From: an uncultured Pirellulaceae bacterium
GTDB lineage: Bacteria; Planctomycetota; Planctomycetia; Pirellulales; Pirellulaceae
Assembly: GCA_937928215.1 (NCBI GenBank)
Contig: CALFWL010000053.1
Span: forward strand, 1-35,616
Reading direction: 5' to 3'
DNA: 35,616 bases
The first letter of the stretch is position 1, and each line of letters opens with the position of its first letter. The position numbers and the translations under genes were made by a program. The notes below the pieces were generated by a model. That model ran no database searches. It saw only the letters and a program-made list of their open reading frames with translations, and was not told where the DNA came from. Positions 8,591-17,278 of this stretch are shown here, piece after piece.

Positions 8591-9931
8591 TCATTCGGAC
8601 GCCAGCGGGAATTCGATTCGAAATACGCTGCCTTTTCCAATTTTGCTTTCGACCGAAACATCGCCGCCCAGTGAAGTGGTCAGATGTTTGACGATTGCCA
8701 ACCCCAGCCCTGTGCCTCCCATGTCTCGCGATCGCGCTTTGTCGGCTCGATAGAACCGCTCGAAGATCCGCGACTGCTGTCCGGGCGAGATACCGATCCC
8801 GGTGTCGATGACTTCGACCCTTACGGTTTTTTCCTCCAAGCTGCTGCGAACGGTTACCGTTCCCTGCAATGTGTACTGAATCGCGTTCGAGATCAGATTC
8901 TTCAAGATCGCGCGGAACGCTTCCGCATCGCCCACGACGTGAAGCGGCTGATCTGCCAGCTCGGTTTGAAAGTCGATGTCACGTTTCGCGGCGATGGCAT
9001 ACAGCTGTTGATGGCACTCAAGGCAAAGTTTGTTCAGATCCAAGATGGTGATTTCCAGATTCGCCTGCCCCGATTCGACTCGGGCTAACTGCAACAGATC
9101 TTGAATCTGTCGTTCAAGCAACGCTGCTTGGACCTCAATCTGATCGACGAATTCCAGGTTTCGTACCTGATCGTTAATCGCGCCCATCTTCAGCGTTTCC
9201 GCGTACGCTTTGATCACGGACAGAGGAGTCTTGAGTTCATGCGAGACATTGGCAACGAAATCACGACGCATCGTTTCCAGCTGTCGAATTTCGGTCACGT
9301 CGTGCATCACGATCGCGGTTGCAACATCGCTTGATTGCAGCGAGGTAAGCTTCGCACGAATCGTTCGACGCGGCTCGGCAAGCGTTTGAAACTCACAATC
9401 CATGCGGATACTGTCTTGCTGAGCCCTTTCGATGGCGGAGGTCAGCTCAGGGATGCGTAGCTGTTCCGTTAGTTTACGCCCCACCAACGTTCGTTCGTCG
9501 ATCGCCAGCATTTGACAAGCCGCCTGATTGGCCATCATCAGCCTGCCTTCCTCGTCGACCGCCAGCACTCCTTCGCTGATACTCGCCAGCACCGCCTCGA
9601 GACTGGCGGAACTGTTAAGCAAACCTGCTTCTCGCCTAGTCAGCACGCCCCCCATTCGCTCGAACGCATCGCTCAATGGTTGCCATTCGTCCAAAACTTG
9701 ATCAGGCAAACTCTGGCGTTCGAAGACCCCTTGTTCGATGTCTCGAGCTGCTTTGACATATCTGCTGACCGGTTGAAGCCATTGATCTCGCTGCCGGAAA
9801 TGAAACGTCAACAATCCGGCAAACATCGCCAGCAACGCCGCGGGCTGCCAATTCCCGGAAATCAAAGCCAGTAGCGCAGCGACGACCAGAAAAACTGGAC
9901 CGACACGGAAAAGACCTGCGTATTCAAACAT
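8591..9931 (-). CDS. phoR: PhoR-type phosphate sensor histidine kinase
   Basis: Membrane-bound histidine kinase expected to phosphorylate PhoB when phosphate is scarce. The 446 residues show two N-terminal membrane segments (about 10-45: VFLVVAALLALISG, ALLAMFAGLLTFHF) with almost no periplasmic loop, as in PhoR. Then come a HAMP-like linker, a PAS domain (about 108-215), HisKA with H231 in VSHELKTPLSVIKAYAETL, and the ATPase domain with N-box LKNLISNAIQYT, G1 DTGIG (376-380), F-box RIFERFYR and G2 GGTGLGLAI (405-413). It is convergent with the preceding gene and separated from the pst operon by about 3 kb. The PhoR assignment rests on architecture and on the nearby pho genes. Confidence 0.88.
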   Translation of the reverse strand: MFEYAGLFRVGPVFLVVAALLALISGNWQPAALLAMFAGLLTFHFRQRDQWLQPVSRYVKAARDIEQGVFERQSLPDQVLDEWQPLSDAFERMGGVLTRREAGLLNSSASLEAVLASISEGVLAVDEEGRLMMANQAACQMLAIDERTLVGRKLTEQLRIPELTSAIERAQQDSIRMDCEFQTLAEPRRTIRAKLTSLQSSDVATAIVMHDVTEIRQLETMRRDFVANVSHELKTPLSVIKAYAETLKMGAINDQVRNLEFVDQIEVQAALLERQIQDLLQLARVESGQANLEITILDLNKLCLECHQQLYAIAAKRDIDFQTELADQPLHVVGDAEAFRAILKNLISNAIQYTLQGTVTVRSSLEEKTVRVEVIDTGIGISPGQQSRIFERFYRADKARSRDMGGTGLGLAIVKHLTTSLGGDVSVESKIGKGSVFRIEFPLASE

Positions 9932-10062
9932 GGCGTAACGGAACTGGATCGTCGACTCTGCATACCGAAGCGATGCAGAATACCGCGTTGGTACGCAGCT
10001 CGGGAGCGGGGCTGCACAAAATATTGCAGTCGGGGCCGTTGATTCAGCTTGATTGTTTCAGA

Positions 10063-10092
10063 TTGAACTGCGACAACGGCCAGACCTATAAT
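10063..10092 (+). promoter_or_regulatory. Candidate sigma-70-type promoter for the long NfeD gene
   Basis: TTGAAC (10063-10068) and a perfect TATAAT (10087-10092) are separated by 18 bases, upstream of the TTG start at 10146. Transcription would begin near 10099 and give a leader of about 47 bases. Recognised by eye from consensus only. Confidence 0.5.
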
Positions 10093-10145
10093 TTAGGCTA
10101 GGCGTCGTTAGATCGCCTGAACATGTCGACTACGACGGGTGATCT

Positions 10146-12380
10146 TTGTTTGTTGTACACGAATATTTTCGAAATCTGTTGACCGGGTTGCTGCTTTGCG
10201 CGGTGGCTCAATCAGCCGTTCCGCAAGTTCAAGCTGCGGTTGTTGAAGGTCCGTCCGATCGTGTTCGCACGGGCCATCTGCTACGAATCCCATTACCGAT
10301 CGATGACCGTGCAGCAGCCAAAGTCAAACAGGCGTTGATGCGTTTGGTCGATCGAACCGAAGCTGTCGTGCGGCCGGAAGATCGTCCATTGGTTGTGCTG
10401 GAGTTCGAAACCGACCGAGGCAAAACCGGCAGCGGAAGCGAATTCGAAGCCTGCATCGGATTGGCTCGATTGCTGACGTCGTCTGACCTGAACCGGCTTA
10501 ACACAGTCGCCCACATTCCCAAGACTCGTCAGCCCGATGCTGAAAGTGAACTGAAAGGACACGCGGTCTTGGTCGCCATTTGTGCCAACCAGATTGCGAT
10601 GGATAAGGGGACTCGGATTGGCAATGCGGGAGCCGACGAGAAAACGGTCGATCCGTTGATCGTGAATTTTTATCGCGGGATCGCGGCCAAGCGACTGCTG
10701 TTGCCTGTGCCGATAATTCTGAGCATGATCGATCCCGGCCAGGAATTGTACCGCGTCAGAACTGACGAAGGCGTCGTTTTCGCCGACCAAGATCAGTTGG
10801 TGGATCTTGAAAAGTCCGGCGATTCGATCGAAACGACGACGCTGACTCGGCAGGGCAAGCCGACGTTCCTAACCAGTGAACAATTGTATGAAGACCGACT
10901 GATCCAGTTTCTGACCGAATCACGCACTGATCTTGCGCAACAGTTGGATCTTGAGCCGGGCGCGCTGGAAGGAGATCCAACGGAGGGCCAACAATGGACC
11001 GCCGTACAAATCAATTTACCATCGTACCTCGACGATCGCACTGCAACCTGGACCATTCGCTCGCTGCAGAAAGAATTGGCATCGGGGAAAACGAACTTGG
11101 TCATCCTTGACATGAATGCCGTCATTGGCGATCTGGACGCTTCGTTGCGACTGGCGACTCATTTGAGCAAGTACGATTCGGATCGGATTCGCACCGTGGC
11201 TCTTGTAACAGGCAAGACCACCGGACCGGCTGCCGTTTTGGCACTATCGGTCGATCACTTGTTGATGAACGATGATGCCACATTAGGTGGGCACGATCCA
11301 AATGATGATCCCGGCGTGGCGACTGCTGACAGCACTTGGGATGACGTGAAGCCAGAAATAAGGCGGATCGCCGAAGATCAACAGCGCGACTGGTCGATCA
11401 TGATGGCGATGCTCGATCCGCGTCTTAAAGTTGCTCGCTATCGCAACCGTGATTCGGGTCAGGTTCGTTTGTTGTCCAGCGAACAATGGAGCGAGTCGGC
11501 GGAACCGGATCGTTGGGTTGAGCTGGGCGATGTGGATGTCGCGGCGGGAATTGGAGCCGCGGAAGCTTCGCAGTTGTATCTCGCCCGAGCGATTGTGAAC
11601 GATTCAGATCAATTGAAGACGTTTTATCAGCTGGACGCGGAGATCCGGACGCTTCAGAAATCCTCCACGGACATGTGGATCGAAAAGGTCGCCGCGACGT
11701 TGTCGTCACCGCTGGTTGCTCCGTGGCTGCTGTTTGGAGCCATGTTTTTTTTCTCGTCTGAAATGTCTGCGCCTGGGTTGGGAGTGCCGGGTTTTCTAGC
11801 TGCGGTTTGCGTGATGCTGTTCTTCTGGAGCCAGTATCTGGATGGAAACGCGGACGCCGTTGAAATTTTACTGTTCGTGGCGGGTTTGGTATTCGTAATC
11901 TTGGAGATCTTTGTCGTTCCTGGTTTTGGTGTGTTTGGCATTGGCGGTTTGTTGATGTTAGTGACCTCAATCGTACTGGCATCGCAAAAATTTTTGCTTC
12001 CTCGCACGGCCGAGGAGATTGCTCAGATTCCATATTCGCTTGCTCCCGTGTTGGCGGCCGGACTGGGGTTTTTTGCGGCGTTGTTCGCTTTAAGGAAAGT
12101 CATCCCCAATTCGCCTTACCTGAGCCGCTTGATTCTGGATTCCCGTCGAAAGAAAGAACTGTCCTTCGAAGACGAAGTCGATTCAGAGTCCGTGGTCGAT
12201 TGGAGCTTCCTGATGGATCGCGCTGGTGAAACCGTGACACGATTGAACCCGTCGGGGAAAGCCAGAATCGATGGCCAAGTGTACGATGTGATCTCGAAAG
12301 GGCAGATGATCGCCAAAGGCGAACCCGTGATCGTTGTGGAAGCCGTCGCAAATCGAGTCGTCGTCGCGCCGAAGATTTGA
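10146..12380 (+). CDS. NfeD-family membrane protein with degenerate ClpP-like domains
   Basis: Long-form NfeD protein (ClpP-like region, membrane segments, OB fold). A TTG start gives a signal peptide (FRNLLTGLLLCAVAQSAVPQVQA); a stop lies just upstream in frame. Residues about 75-160 and 285-375 both resemble the ClpP/crotonase fold of NfeD proteases (each ends in a segment like AICANQIAMDKGTRIGNAG or ALSVDHLLMNDDATLGG). Where active members have a serine (SAG-type motif), these read KGHAVL (about residue 136) and TTGPAAV (about 357), so both copies are probably inactive. Four or more membrane helices span about 520-655, followed by the NfeD OB domain (AGETVTRLNPSGKARIDGQVYDV). A shorter NfeD gene follows 61 bases downstream. 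Function is probably membrane organisation or quality control, by family only. Confidence 0.85.
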   Translation: MFVVHEYFRNLLTGLLLCAVAQSAVPQVQAAVVEGPSDRVRTGHLLRIPLPIDDRAAAKVKQALMRLVDRTEAVVRPEDRPLVVLEFETDRGKTGSGSEFEACIGLARLLTSSDLNRLNTVAHIPKTRQPDAESELKGHAVLVAICANQIAMDKGTRIGNAGADEKTVDPLIVNFYRGIAAKRLLLPVPIILSMIDPGQELYRVRTDEGVVFADQDQLVDLEKSGDSIETTTLTRQGKPTFLTSEQLYEDRLIQFLTESRTDLAQQLDLEPGALEGDPTEGQQWTAVQINLPSYLDDRTATWTIRSLQKELASGKTNLVILDMNAVIGDLDASLRLATHLSKYDSDRIRTVALVTGKTTGPAAVLALSVDHLLMNDDATLGGHDPNDDPGVATADSTWDDVKPEIRRIAEDQQRDWSIMMAMLDPRLKVARYRNRDSGQVRLLSSEQWSESAEPDRWVELGDVDVAAGIGAAEASQLYLARAIVNDSDQLKTFYQLDAEIRTLQKSSTDMWIEKVAATLSSPLVAPWLLFGAMFFFSSEMSAPGLGVPGFLAAVCVMLFFWSQYLDGNADAVEILLFVAGLVFVILEIFVVPGFGVFGIGGLLMLVTSIVLASQKFLLPRTAEEIAQIPYSLAPVLAAGLGFFAALFALRKVIPNSPYLSRLILDSRRKKELSFEDEVDSESVVDWSFLMDRAGETVTRLNPSGKARIDGQVYDVISKGQMIAKGEPVIVVEAVANRVVVAPKI

Positions 12381-12441
12381 TCGGGGCGATGACTCTCCAC
12401 GAACCTACTGAATCAGAACACGAGTTCTCAACACGGTTACT

Positions 12442-13038
12442 ATGGATCCAATCTACTGGTCATTTTTGTTACTTGCTCTGGGGTTTACCTTTATCGTGCT
12501 GGAGGTATTCATTCCATCGGCTGGGTTGTTGGGCATCATGGCCGGCTGCTTCATGGTTGCCGGGATCGTGTTTGCCTTTATGGAGGGCTACTACACCGGC
12601 TCCATCGTGTTGTTGCTGACGTTGCTGGCAGTCCCGGTTTACATGGCCTTGATGGTCCACATCTGGCCTTATACTCCGATCGGGAAGTTGGTGCTGCTGA
12701 AAGACCCGCGAGAAGAGAACGACGATCCGGACAACGAACACTATCAAAAGATGGTGGAGCTGGTCGGGCAGGTAGGAGTCGCAAAGTCTGAGATGATCCT
12801 GAGCGGTCAAATTGTCGTTGGTGACCAGAAGTACGACGCGATCAGCAACGGCTTTCCCATCGAGGCTGGAACCGCGATCAAAGTCGTCGCGGTGAAGGGT
12901 AATCGCATCTACGTCGAAGCCTACGACGGTGATGCGGCATCCAGCGAAGACTTGCCCGTTCGCGACCGCGGCGTGTTGAGCACGCCCATCGAAGAACTGG
13001 GCATCGATCTGTCGGATGATGGTCTTTCGACCTCTTGA
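12442..13038 (+). CDS. Short NfeD-family membrane protein
   Basis: Small integral membrane protein (198 residues) of the NfeD/YuaF class. Two or three hydrophobic stretches (SFLLLALGFTFIVLEVFIPSAG, IMAGCFMVAGIVFAFME, IVLLLTLLAVPVYMALMV) are followed by a soluble beta-rich OB domain with LVGQVGVAKSEMILSGQIVVG and the typical GNRIYVEAYDGD. It has no protease region. Such proteins usually pair with an SPFH/flotillin-like protein, but no flotillin gene follows here. It starts 61 bases after the long NfeD gene on the same strand, so they probably share a transcript. Confidence 0.85.
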   Translation: MDPIYWSFLLLALGFTFIVLEVFIPSAGLLGIMAGCFMVAGIVFAFMEGYYTGSIVLLLTLLAVPVYMALMVHIWPYTPIGKLVLLKDPREENDDPDNEHYQKMVELVGQVGVAKSEMILSGQIVVGDQKYDAISNGFPIEAGTAIKVVAVKGNRIYVEAYDGDAASSEDLPVRDRGVLSTPIEELGIDLSDDGLSTS

Positions 13039-13208
13039 TGCCGGTTGCTCTCGATAATTCTGCTTTCACCAAATGTTTGAGGCAGCAATGAGAAAGTCGC
13101 AGTAGCGTTAAGTGACTTCAAAAAACTTTGCATGACGAGTTGAGCCCGCAATTTGTCTCTGGGCGCCAATCAACCGACCCAAGACGACTCAGGGACGAAC
13201 TTCTTGAG

Positions 13209-13622
13209 TTAGCCTTTCAAGAAGCGTTTCATCGCTGCGAGTGTCTTGAGACCAACGTGATGCTCGATTCCTTCACTATCAATTTCGGCGTTCCGTTTGT
13301 CTACGCCGATGGCGATTAAGAAATCAAGAACAACCTGGTGGCGTTCCCGCACTCGCTTGGCAAGCGTTGCGCCTTTGGGCGTTAGCTCGATAGGACGATA
13401 CGGTTGAGAATGCAGCAGACGCTCATTTTGCAATCGCTTTACGATTCGCGATACCGTCACGTGACTAACATTGAAGTGCCGTGCAAGTTCAAGAACTCTG
13501 CATTCACCAGACTTCGCAATGATGTCCGCAACTGCTTCGACGTAGTCCTCCGCCGTCTCGTTCGCGTGGTGATCGCGCGTTCGAGCAAAAGGGATTGAGC
13601 GTGCCTTGGTTTTTTCTTCCAT
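13209..13622 (-). CDS. mntR: MntR-type manganese-responsive transcriptional regulator
   Basis: DtxR/MntR-family metalloregulator, expected to repress manganese uptake genes when Mn(II) binds. The N-terminal winged helix (ETAEDYVEAVADIIAKSGECRVLELARHF, NVSHVTVSRIVKRLQNERLL) is followed by the dimerisation and metal region. That region shows ERHQVVLDFLIAIGV and DSEGIEHHVGLKTLAAM, with the E/H residues typical of the MntR metal site. There is no C-terminal SH3 domain, as expected for MntR. I chose the ATG at 13622 because GAGG lies 5 bases ahead of it; the ATG at 13637 would sit only about 5 bases from the predicted transcription start. A TATAAT and two palindromes lie upstream. No manganese transporter gene is in the window. 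Confidence 0.88.
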   Translation of the reverse strand: MEEKTKARSIPFARTRDHHANETAEDYVEAVADIIAKSGECRVLELARHFNVSHVTVSRIVKRLQNERLLHSQPYRPIELTPKGATLAKRVRERHQVVLDFLIAIGVDKRNAEIDSEGIEHHVGLKTLAAMKRFLKG

Positions 13623-13649
13623 CGAATCCTCGGTCATGATTTAGGCTTG

Positions 13650-13655
13650 ATTATA
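13650..13655 (-). promoter_or_regulatory. mntR promoter -10 box
   Basis: The minus strand reads a perfect TATAAT here. A start 6-8 bases downstream gives a leader of about 21 bases to the ATG at 13622. The -35 position would fall in the palindrome at 13671-13684, so binding there should block the promoter and give autorepression. Confidence 0.6.
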
Positions 13656-13670
13656 CTCTTGACGCAATCC

Positions 13671-13684
13671 GTAGCCATTGCTAC
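13671..13684. promoter_or_regulatory. Operator-like palindrome 1, GTAGC-N4-GCTAC, probable MntR site
   Basis: GTAGCCATTGCTAC is a dyad with perfect 5-base arms and a 4-base centre. It covers the -35 position of the mntR promoter. A second dyad with the same arms lies 25 bases away, and both are preceded by ATCC. Assignment to MntR is inferred from position beside the regulator gene. Confidence 0.6.
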
Positions 13685-13695
13685 ATTTTAGATCC

Positions 13696-13709
13696 GTAGC
13701 ATTGGCTAC
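13696..13709. promoter_or_regulatory. Operator-like palindrome 2, GTAGC-N4-GCTAC, probable MntR site
   Basis: GTAGCATTGGCTAC repeats the arms of the first palindrome. It lies 41 bases before the DUF1559 gene. TTGGCT inside it, followed 18 bases later by TTTTAT, could be a weak rightward promoter, so the divergent gene may be controlled by the same protein. Confidence 0.55.
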
Positions 13710-13750
13710 AATCTTGATGTTCTGATTTTATCGCTATTGCGAGACAGGAA

Positions 13751-14833
13751 ATGGATACTCAACGAAGTCGGTACGCATTTACGCTGATTGAATTACTAGT
13801 GGTCATTGCCATTCTGGGGATTCTCACCGGGATGTTGCTGCCTGCGGTTCAACAAATTCGTGCAGTTGCTCGCAGAATTTCGTGTGCGAACAACATGCGA
13901 CAACTGGGGCTGGCAATGCATAACTACGAAGGAGCGTTAGGACATTTTCCGCCCGGATTCACCTCGACGCCTAGTCGCGATGGAACGGCTCCCTCTGGCG
14001 TCCATATTGATCCAATTACTTGGAATGCAGCGCCCGGCTGGGGGTGGGGAGCTCACTTGCTGCCCTTCGTCGAGGGGAACAACATTCACGGCGACCTCGA
14101 CTTTGCAAAACCGATCTGGGAAACAAAACACCGAGAGATCATTCAGACGAATCTTCCTGTCTTTTTGTGTCCCTCGTCGTCTGGAGAGAGCCAGCCCTTC
14201 ACCGTTGTCGATGGCGATGAGAACCCGTATTCACCGGACAGCGTGAAGCCCGTCGTGCTTGGTCGATCTCACTACGTCGCCAGCCATGGACAGGAATCGG
14301 CTTGGGGCCCGGAAGCAGGATCGGCTCTCTCGGGTCAGGTCTTCACTGACATTTACACTTTTACAACCGCAACCGTCGATATTCATGGAGACGTGTCACG
14401 GGTTGCAGATGGCCCATTCTATCGGAACTCGAAAACACAAATATCTGAAGTGAGTGACGGCACGACGACCAGTATTTTTCTCGGAGAGCATTCGTCTCGT
14501 TTGAGCGATAAAACTTGGGTTGGTGTTGTTCCTGGAGCAACAGTTCACCCGAGGTTCTCATCTCCAGAAAACGGGCCTGACGGAGCCGCGACTCTCGTGC
14601 TTTATCACATGGGGCCGTCTGGTGGTGAACTGGACATAACCGGTTTTCCCATTATCCATCCGGTGAATTTTCCAACCTATCATGTAGGCCAAATGTATTC
14701 GGAGCATCCCAGTGGAGGAAATGTCTGCATGGGCGATGGTTCGGTTCAATTCATTTCGGAAAGCGTAGACCTGATTACATGGGCAGAGCTAAGTAGCATC
14801 AACGAAGGAGAAGTCATTGGGGAGTGGCAATGA
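13751..14833 (+). CDS. DUF1559 prepilin-like protein with H-X9-DG motif
   Basis: Surface or periplasmic protein of the large planctomycete DUF1559 family. It opens with a type IV pilin-like N-terminus: YAFTLIELLVVIAILGIL with E after the FTLI processing site, then a long hydrophobic helix. The family sequence follows (AVQQIRAVARRISCANNMRQLGLAMHNYE, FPPGF). Near the end, HPSGGNVCMGDG fits the H-X9-DG signature exactly. Processing by a prepilin peptidase is expected. It is coupled to the next gene by an ATGA overlap (14830-14833). Planctomycete genomes carry many such paralogues of unknown role; proximity to mntR and its palindromes is the only functional hint. Confidence 0.92.
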   Translation: MDTQRSRYAFTLIELLVVIAILGILTGMLLPAVQQIRAVARRISCANNMRQLGLAMHNYEGALGHFPPGFTSTPSRDGTAPSGVHIDPITWNAAPGWGWGAHLLPFVEGNNIHGDLDFAKPIWETKHREIIQTNLPVFLCPSSSGESQPFTVVDGDENPYSPDSVKPVVLGRSHYVASHGQESAWGPEAGSALSGQVFTDIYTFTTATVDIHGDVSRVADGPFYRNSKTQISEVSDGTTTSIFLGEHSSRLSDKTWVGVVPGATVHPRFSSPENGPDGAATLVLYHMGPSGGELDITGFPIIHPVNFPTYHVGQMYSEHPSGGNVCMGDGSVQFISESVDLITWAELSSINEGEVIGEWQ

Positions 14834-15156
14834 CGACAAACAGAAACACAATTCTGACAACGCTCGTTCTGGCTGGCTTTCTGTTGACGGCTGGTTCTTG
14901 GTGGTTCAATCGTGGCTACGGTGAAGTTAGCCCGATTACCTATGAGTATTCCAAGGCTCTGTACAGCGCTTGCTTGAACCGGAACGAAGAACATCTTGGC
15001 AAGGTTGAAGAATTACTCGTTACCCGTGGTGATGAAGGCCTGTCGGTCAACGAACGCAAGTGGATCGACGCCATTATCGAAGAGGCTCGCGATGGCCGAT
15101 GGGTGAGCGCCGCCAAACGGGCCCGTCGAATGATGGAAGATCAGGTTCAGTACTGA
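14830..15156 (+). CDS. Small single-span membrane protein coupled to DUF1559 gene
   Basis: Unrecognised 108-residue protein. The start ATG shares ATGA with the stop of the DUF1559 gene, and GGAG lies 6 bases ahead; an in-frame GTG at 14824 is less likely. It has one N-terminal membrane segment (ILTTLVLAGFLLTAGSWWF) followed by a soluble charged helical part (YEYSKALYSACLNRNEEHLGKVEELL, then WVSAAKRARRMMEDQ). The composition and codon pattern look coding. Its tight coupling suggests it works with the DUF1559 protein. No catalytic motif is visible. Confidence 0.8.
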   Translation: MTTNRNTILTTLVLAGFLLTAGSWWFNRGYGEVSPITYEYSKALYSACLNRNEEHLGKVEELLVTRGDEGLSVNERKWIDAIIEEARDGRWVSAAKRARRMMEDQVQY

Positions 15157-15178
15157 AGCTCTGCGATTCAAAATCCAA

Positions 15179-16828
15179 TCACTCGTCTGAATCGAGGAAA
15201 TTCTCGGGCAGTTCGGTAGGGAGAGTGCCGGGAGTGTTCTCCAGTGGATCAATTTCTTCAAGCGCGTCGGTATCAAGCAGCATAGGAATCTGCGAGTCGG
15301 AATCAGACGTTGCGGGGGCGCTGTCTTCTGAATCGTCATCTTCGGGGGCGTCTACGATTGTTTCCCGACGGGTCGAGTCACCGTCCGGTACTGGATTGGG
15401 TTCGGTCAATTCACCGGTTGAACCGTCGCGTCCGCGACTGAGTTTGTCAAAATCTTCTTGGCGAGTGACTGCTCCTTTTTCATCCCACCACGTCCAAGTC
15501 CCTACGGCTTTGTCGTGCTTGTATTCTCCTTGGATGGACTTCATGCCGTTCTCGTGCCACCAGGTCCACATGCCGGCCTTCTGGCCTTCCACGTAACCAG
15601 CTTCCAGCTTGCGACCGCCGTTGGTGTGCCACCACGTGAACTTGCCGATTCGTTGATCTTTCTCATACTGTCCCTGCATTTTGGGCTGGCCATTTTCGTA
15701 CCAGCGACGGATGGGGCCGTGCTGAGTCCGTTGGCCTGATGTCGAAAACGCAGCCGGCTTCGCTTCCCACCATCGATCCTCATCCTCAAGCACCAGCTTT
15801 CCGTCCAGATAAAATTGCTCCTCGCTTGGACGGTTTGGCCGATAGCGACTGACTTGTCGTACGACTCGCTGCCCGCGAATGAACTCGTCACGTCGAGTCA
15901 ATTTGCCTTGATCGTCCCACTCAAGCACTTTGCCGTTGAGCAATCCATTGTCGAAAGTCGCCTCTCGCATTTTGGTCGCCGTCGGGAACCACCATGTCGC
16001 GACGCCATCGCGTTTGCCTTGCGAGTAACGGACCTCGAAGACCTTCTGATTGTTCTGGTCATAGATCGTCCACATCCCATTGAGTTTGCCTTTTTCGAAT
16101 TGAGCAACCGACAGGAAACGACCTTCGTAGTTGTTGAACGGAGCGGTGGAGAACAGTCCGCCTGAGTTTGCGTTGTGGTAACGACGCCACTGGCCCACCA
16201 TCTGGTTGCGTTTGAACTGCCCTTCGGCAATCACGTCGCCACCTCGGCTGTAGACTCGCCACGCTCCGTCGTTGTAGTAGTTTCCAGCGGCGTCTTGAGC
16301 GACCTGGCGGAGCACATGAGTCTTTCCGTCGGGGTAGCGTTGACGAATCGTTTCGCGTCCCGGTTGATCGTCGCCAAAGTTTGATTCTTCCGGCAGGGAT
16401 TCAATAAACGGTTCGTCAGAGTCATCTGCATCGTTCTGCATTTCCAGCAGGCGCGATTCGAACTCCTTATCGGTTAGATCATCAAGACCACCATCGATCT
16501 TGAAGTTACGATCAGCCGACGATGCCGGGGGTGGCAAAAATGAAGTCGACGGCTTGTCGAGATCAACGGGGTCAATTGACTCCATCGAGTTGTTCTGAAC
16601 AACTGGCGAGTCGGCCTGCCCCAAGACGATCGGAATGTTGGCTCGATCGATGATCTGGCTGGAAACCGTAGTGGCCGACGGCACAACGGGTTTACGAAAC
16701 AACGATTGGGCTTCGGCAACGCAGGTTGTCCATCCAAATATCGCGATGGCCAAGCACGCAATGGGCGCGGGTCGGGTTCGTCGCAATTGATTGGGCACTG
16801 ATTCGAGTTGTGAAAGATGCTCGATCAA
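15179..16828 (-). CDS. Secreted MORN/YwqK-type repeat protein
   Basis: Exported protein of 549 residues from a TTG start; GTG (residue 11) or TTG (residue 15) in frame would give a shorter, equally good signal peptide (PIACLAIAIFGWTTCVAEA). After an acidic spacer (about 60-150) come roughly eight repeats of about 23 residues around W-x-x-Y/W-x-x-N-G-x-x-x-x-x-x-x-Y-x-x-G-x-x-x-G. Examples are GMWTIYDQNNQKVFEVRYSQ and GMWTWWHENGMKSIQGEYK. They match MORN-variant repeats as in YwqK-like proteins. The tail is rich in D, E, S and T. It is probably a structural or interaction protein on the cell surface. It converges with the preceding small gene. Confidence 0.78.
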   Translation of the reverse strand: MIEHLSQLESVPNQLRRTRPAPIACLAIAIFGWTTCVAEAQSLFRKPVVPSATTVSSQIIDRANIPIVLGQADSPVVQNNSMESIDPVDLDKPSTSFLPPPASSADRNFKIDGGLDDLTDKEFESRLLEMQNDADDSDEPFIESLPEESNFGDDQPGRETIRQRYPDGKTHVLRQVAQDAAGNYYNDGAWRVYSRGGDVIAEGQFKRNQMVGQWRRYHNANSGGLFSTAPFNNYEGRFLSVAQFEKGKLNGMWTIYDQNNQKVFEVRYSQGKRDGVATWWFPTATKMREATFDNGLLNGKVLEWDDQGKLTRRDEFIRGQRVVRQVSRYRPNRPSEEQFYLDGKLVLEDEDRWWEAKPAAFSTSGQRTQHGPIRRWYENGQPKMQGQYEKDQRIGKFTWWHTNGGRKLEAGYVEGQKAGMWTWWHENGMKSIQGEYKHDKAVGTWTWWDEKGAVTRQEDFDKLSRGRDGSTGELTEPNPVPDGDSTRRETIVDAPEDDDSEDSAPATSDSDSQIPMLLDTDALEEIDPLENTPGTLPTELPENFLDSDE

Positions 16829-17278
16829 GACTGGTGTTGAATCGGGGTTGGAAAAATTGGATTGGAATCGGACTTCGTTGGAAAGGATATCCGTTGCTAA
16901 TGGTCGAGTATCGGAATTCTTCGCTTTCGGCGAACAGACAAGTAAATTGTAGACGGGCCGAAGCGAATGCGAGCGTCAGCGAAACGGCTTGGCTTTTGAT
17001 CCGCAAGATGAACAGCGAAACCTTTCCGACTGTGCCGATTGTGCTGCGTTCGAAGGCCCGACGAGCTTCGCGAACGGAGCGAGCCGGCCAGGTGACGCGG
17101 GTGTCTGGGTACCGTCCGAGTGGCCAAATCTTGATGCGAGCAGGCGAAATCGAAGGTTTGTGCTCAGTTTGTCGTGCTTGCAACCTTGCCGCTGGTTGGC
17201 TGGCCAACGAAAATAACGGTTCACCAGATTCATTTTGAAATCACGTGGATCAACGTCACGTGTGCCTCGCGACAAAAC
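16829..17278. other. Gene-poor stretch
   Basis: No supported gene in about 450 bases. Overlapping open frames on both strands have basic, low-hydrophobicity translations without family resemblance or ribosome sites. I see no strong terminator or promoter. Confidence 0.5.

Noticed and set aside
11425-12033. Antisense open frame of about 200 codons inside the long NfeD gene
   Set aside because: Low-complexity R/P/T-rich translation opposite a clearly coding frame.
16692-17238. Overlapping open frames of about 170 codons on both strands
   Set aside because: Neither has family resemblance, a plausible start site or a consistent composition.
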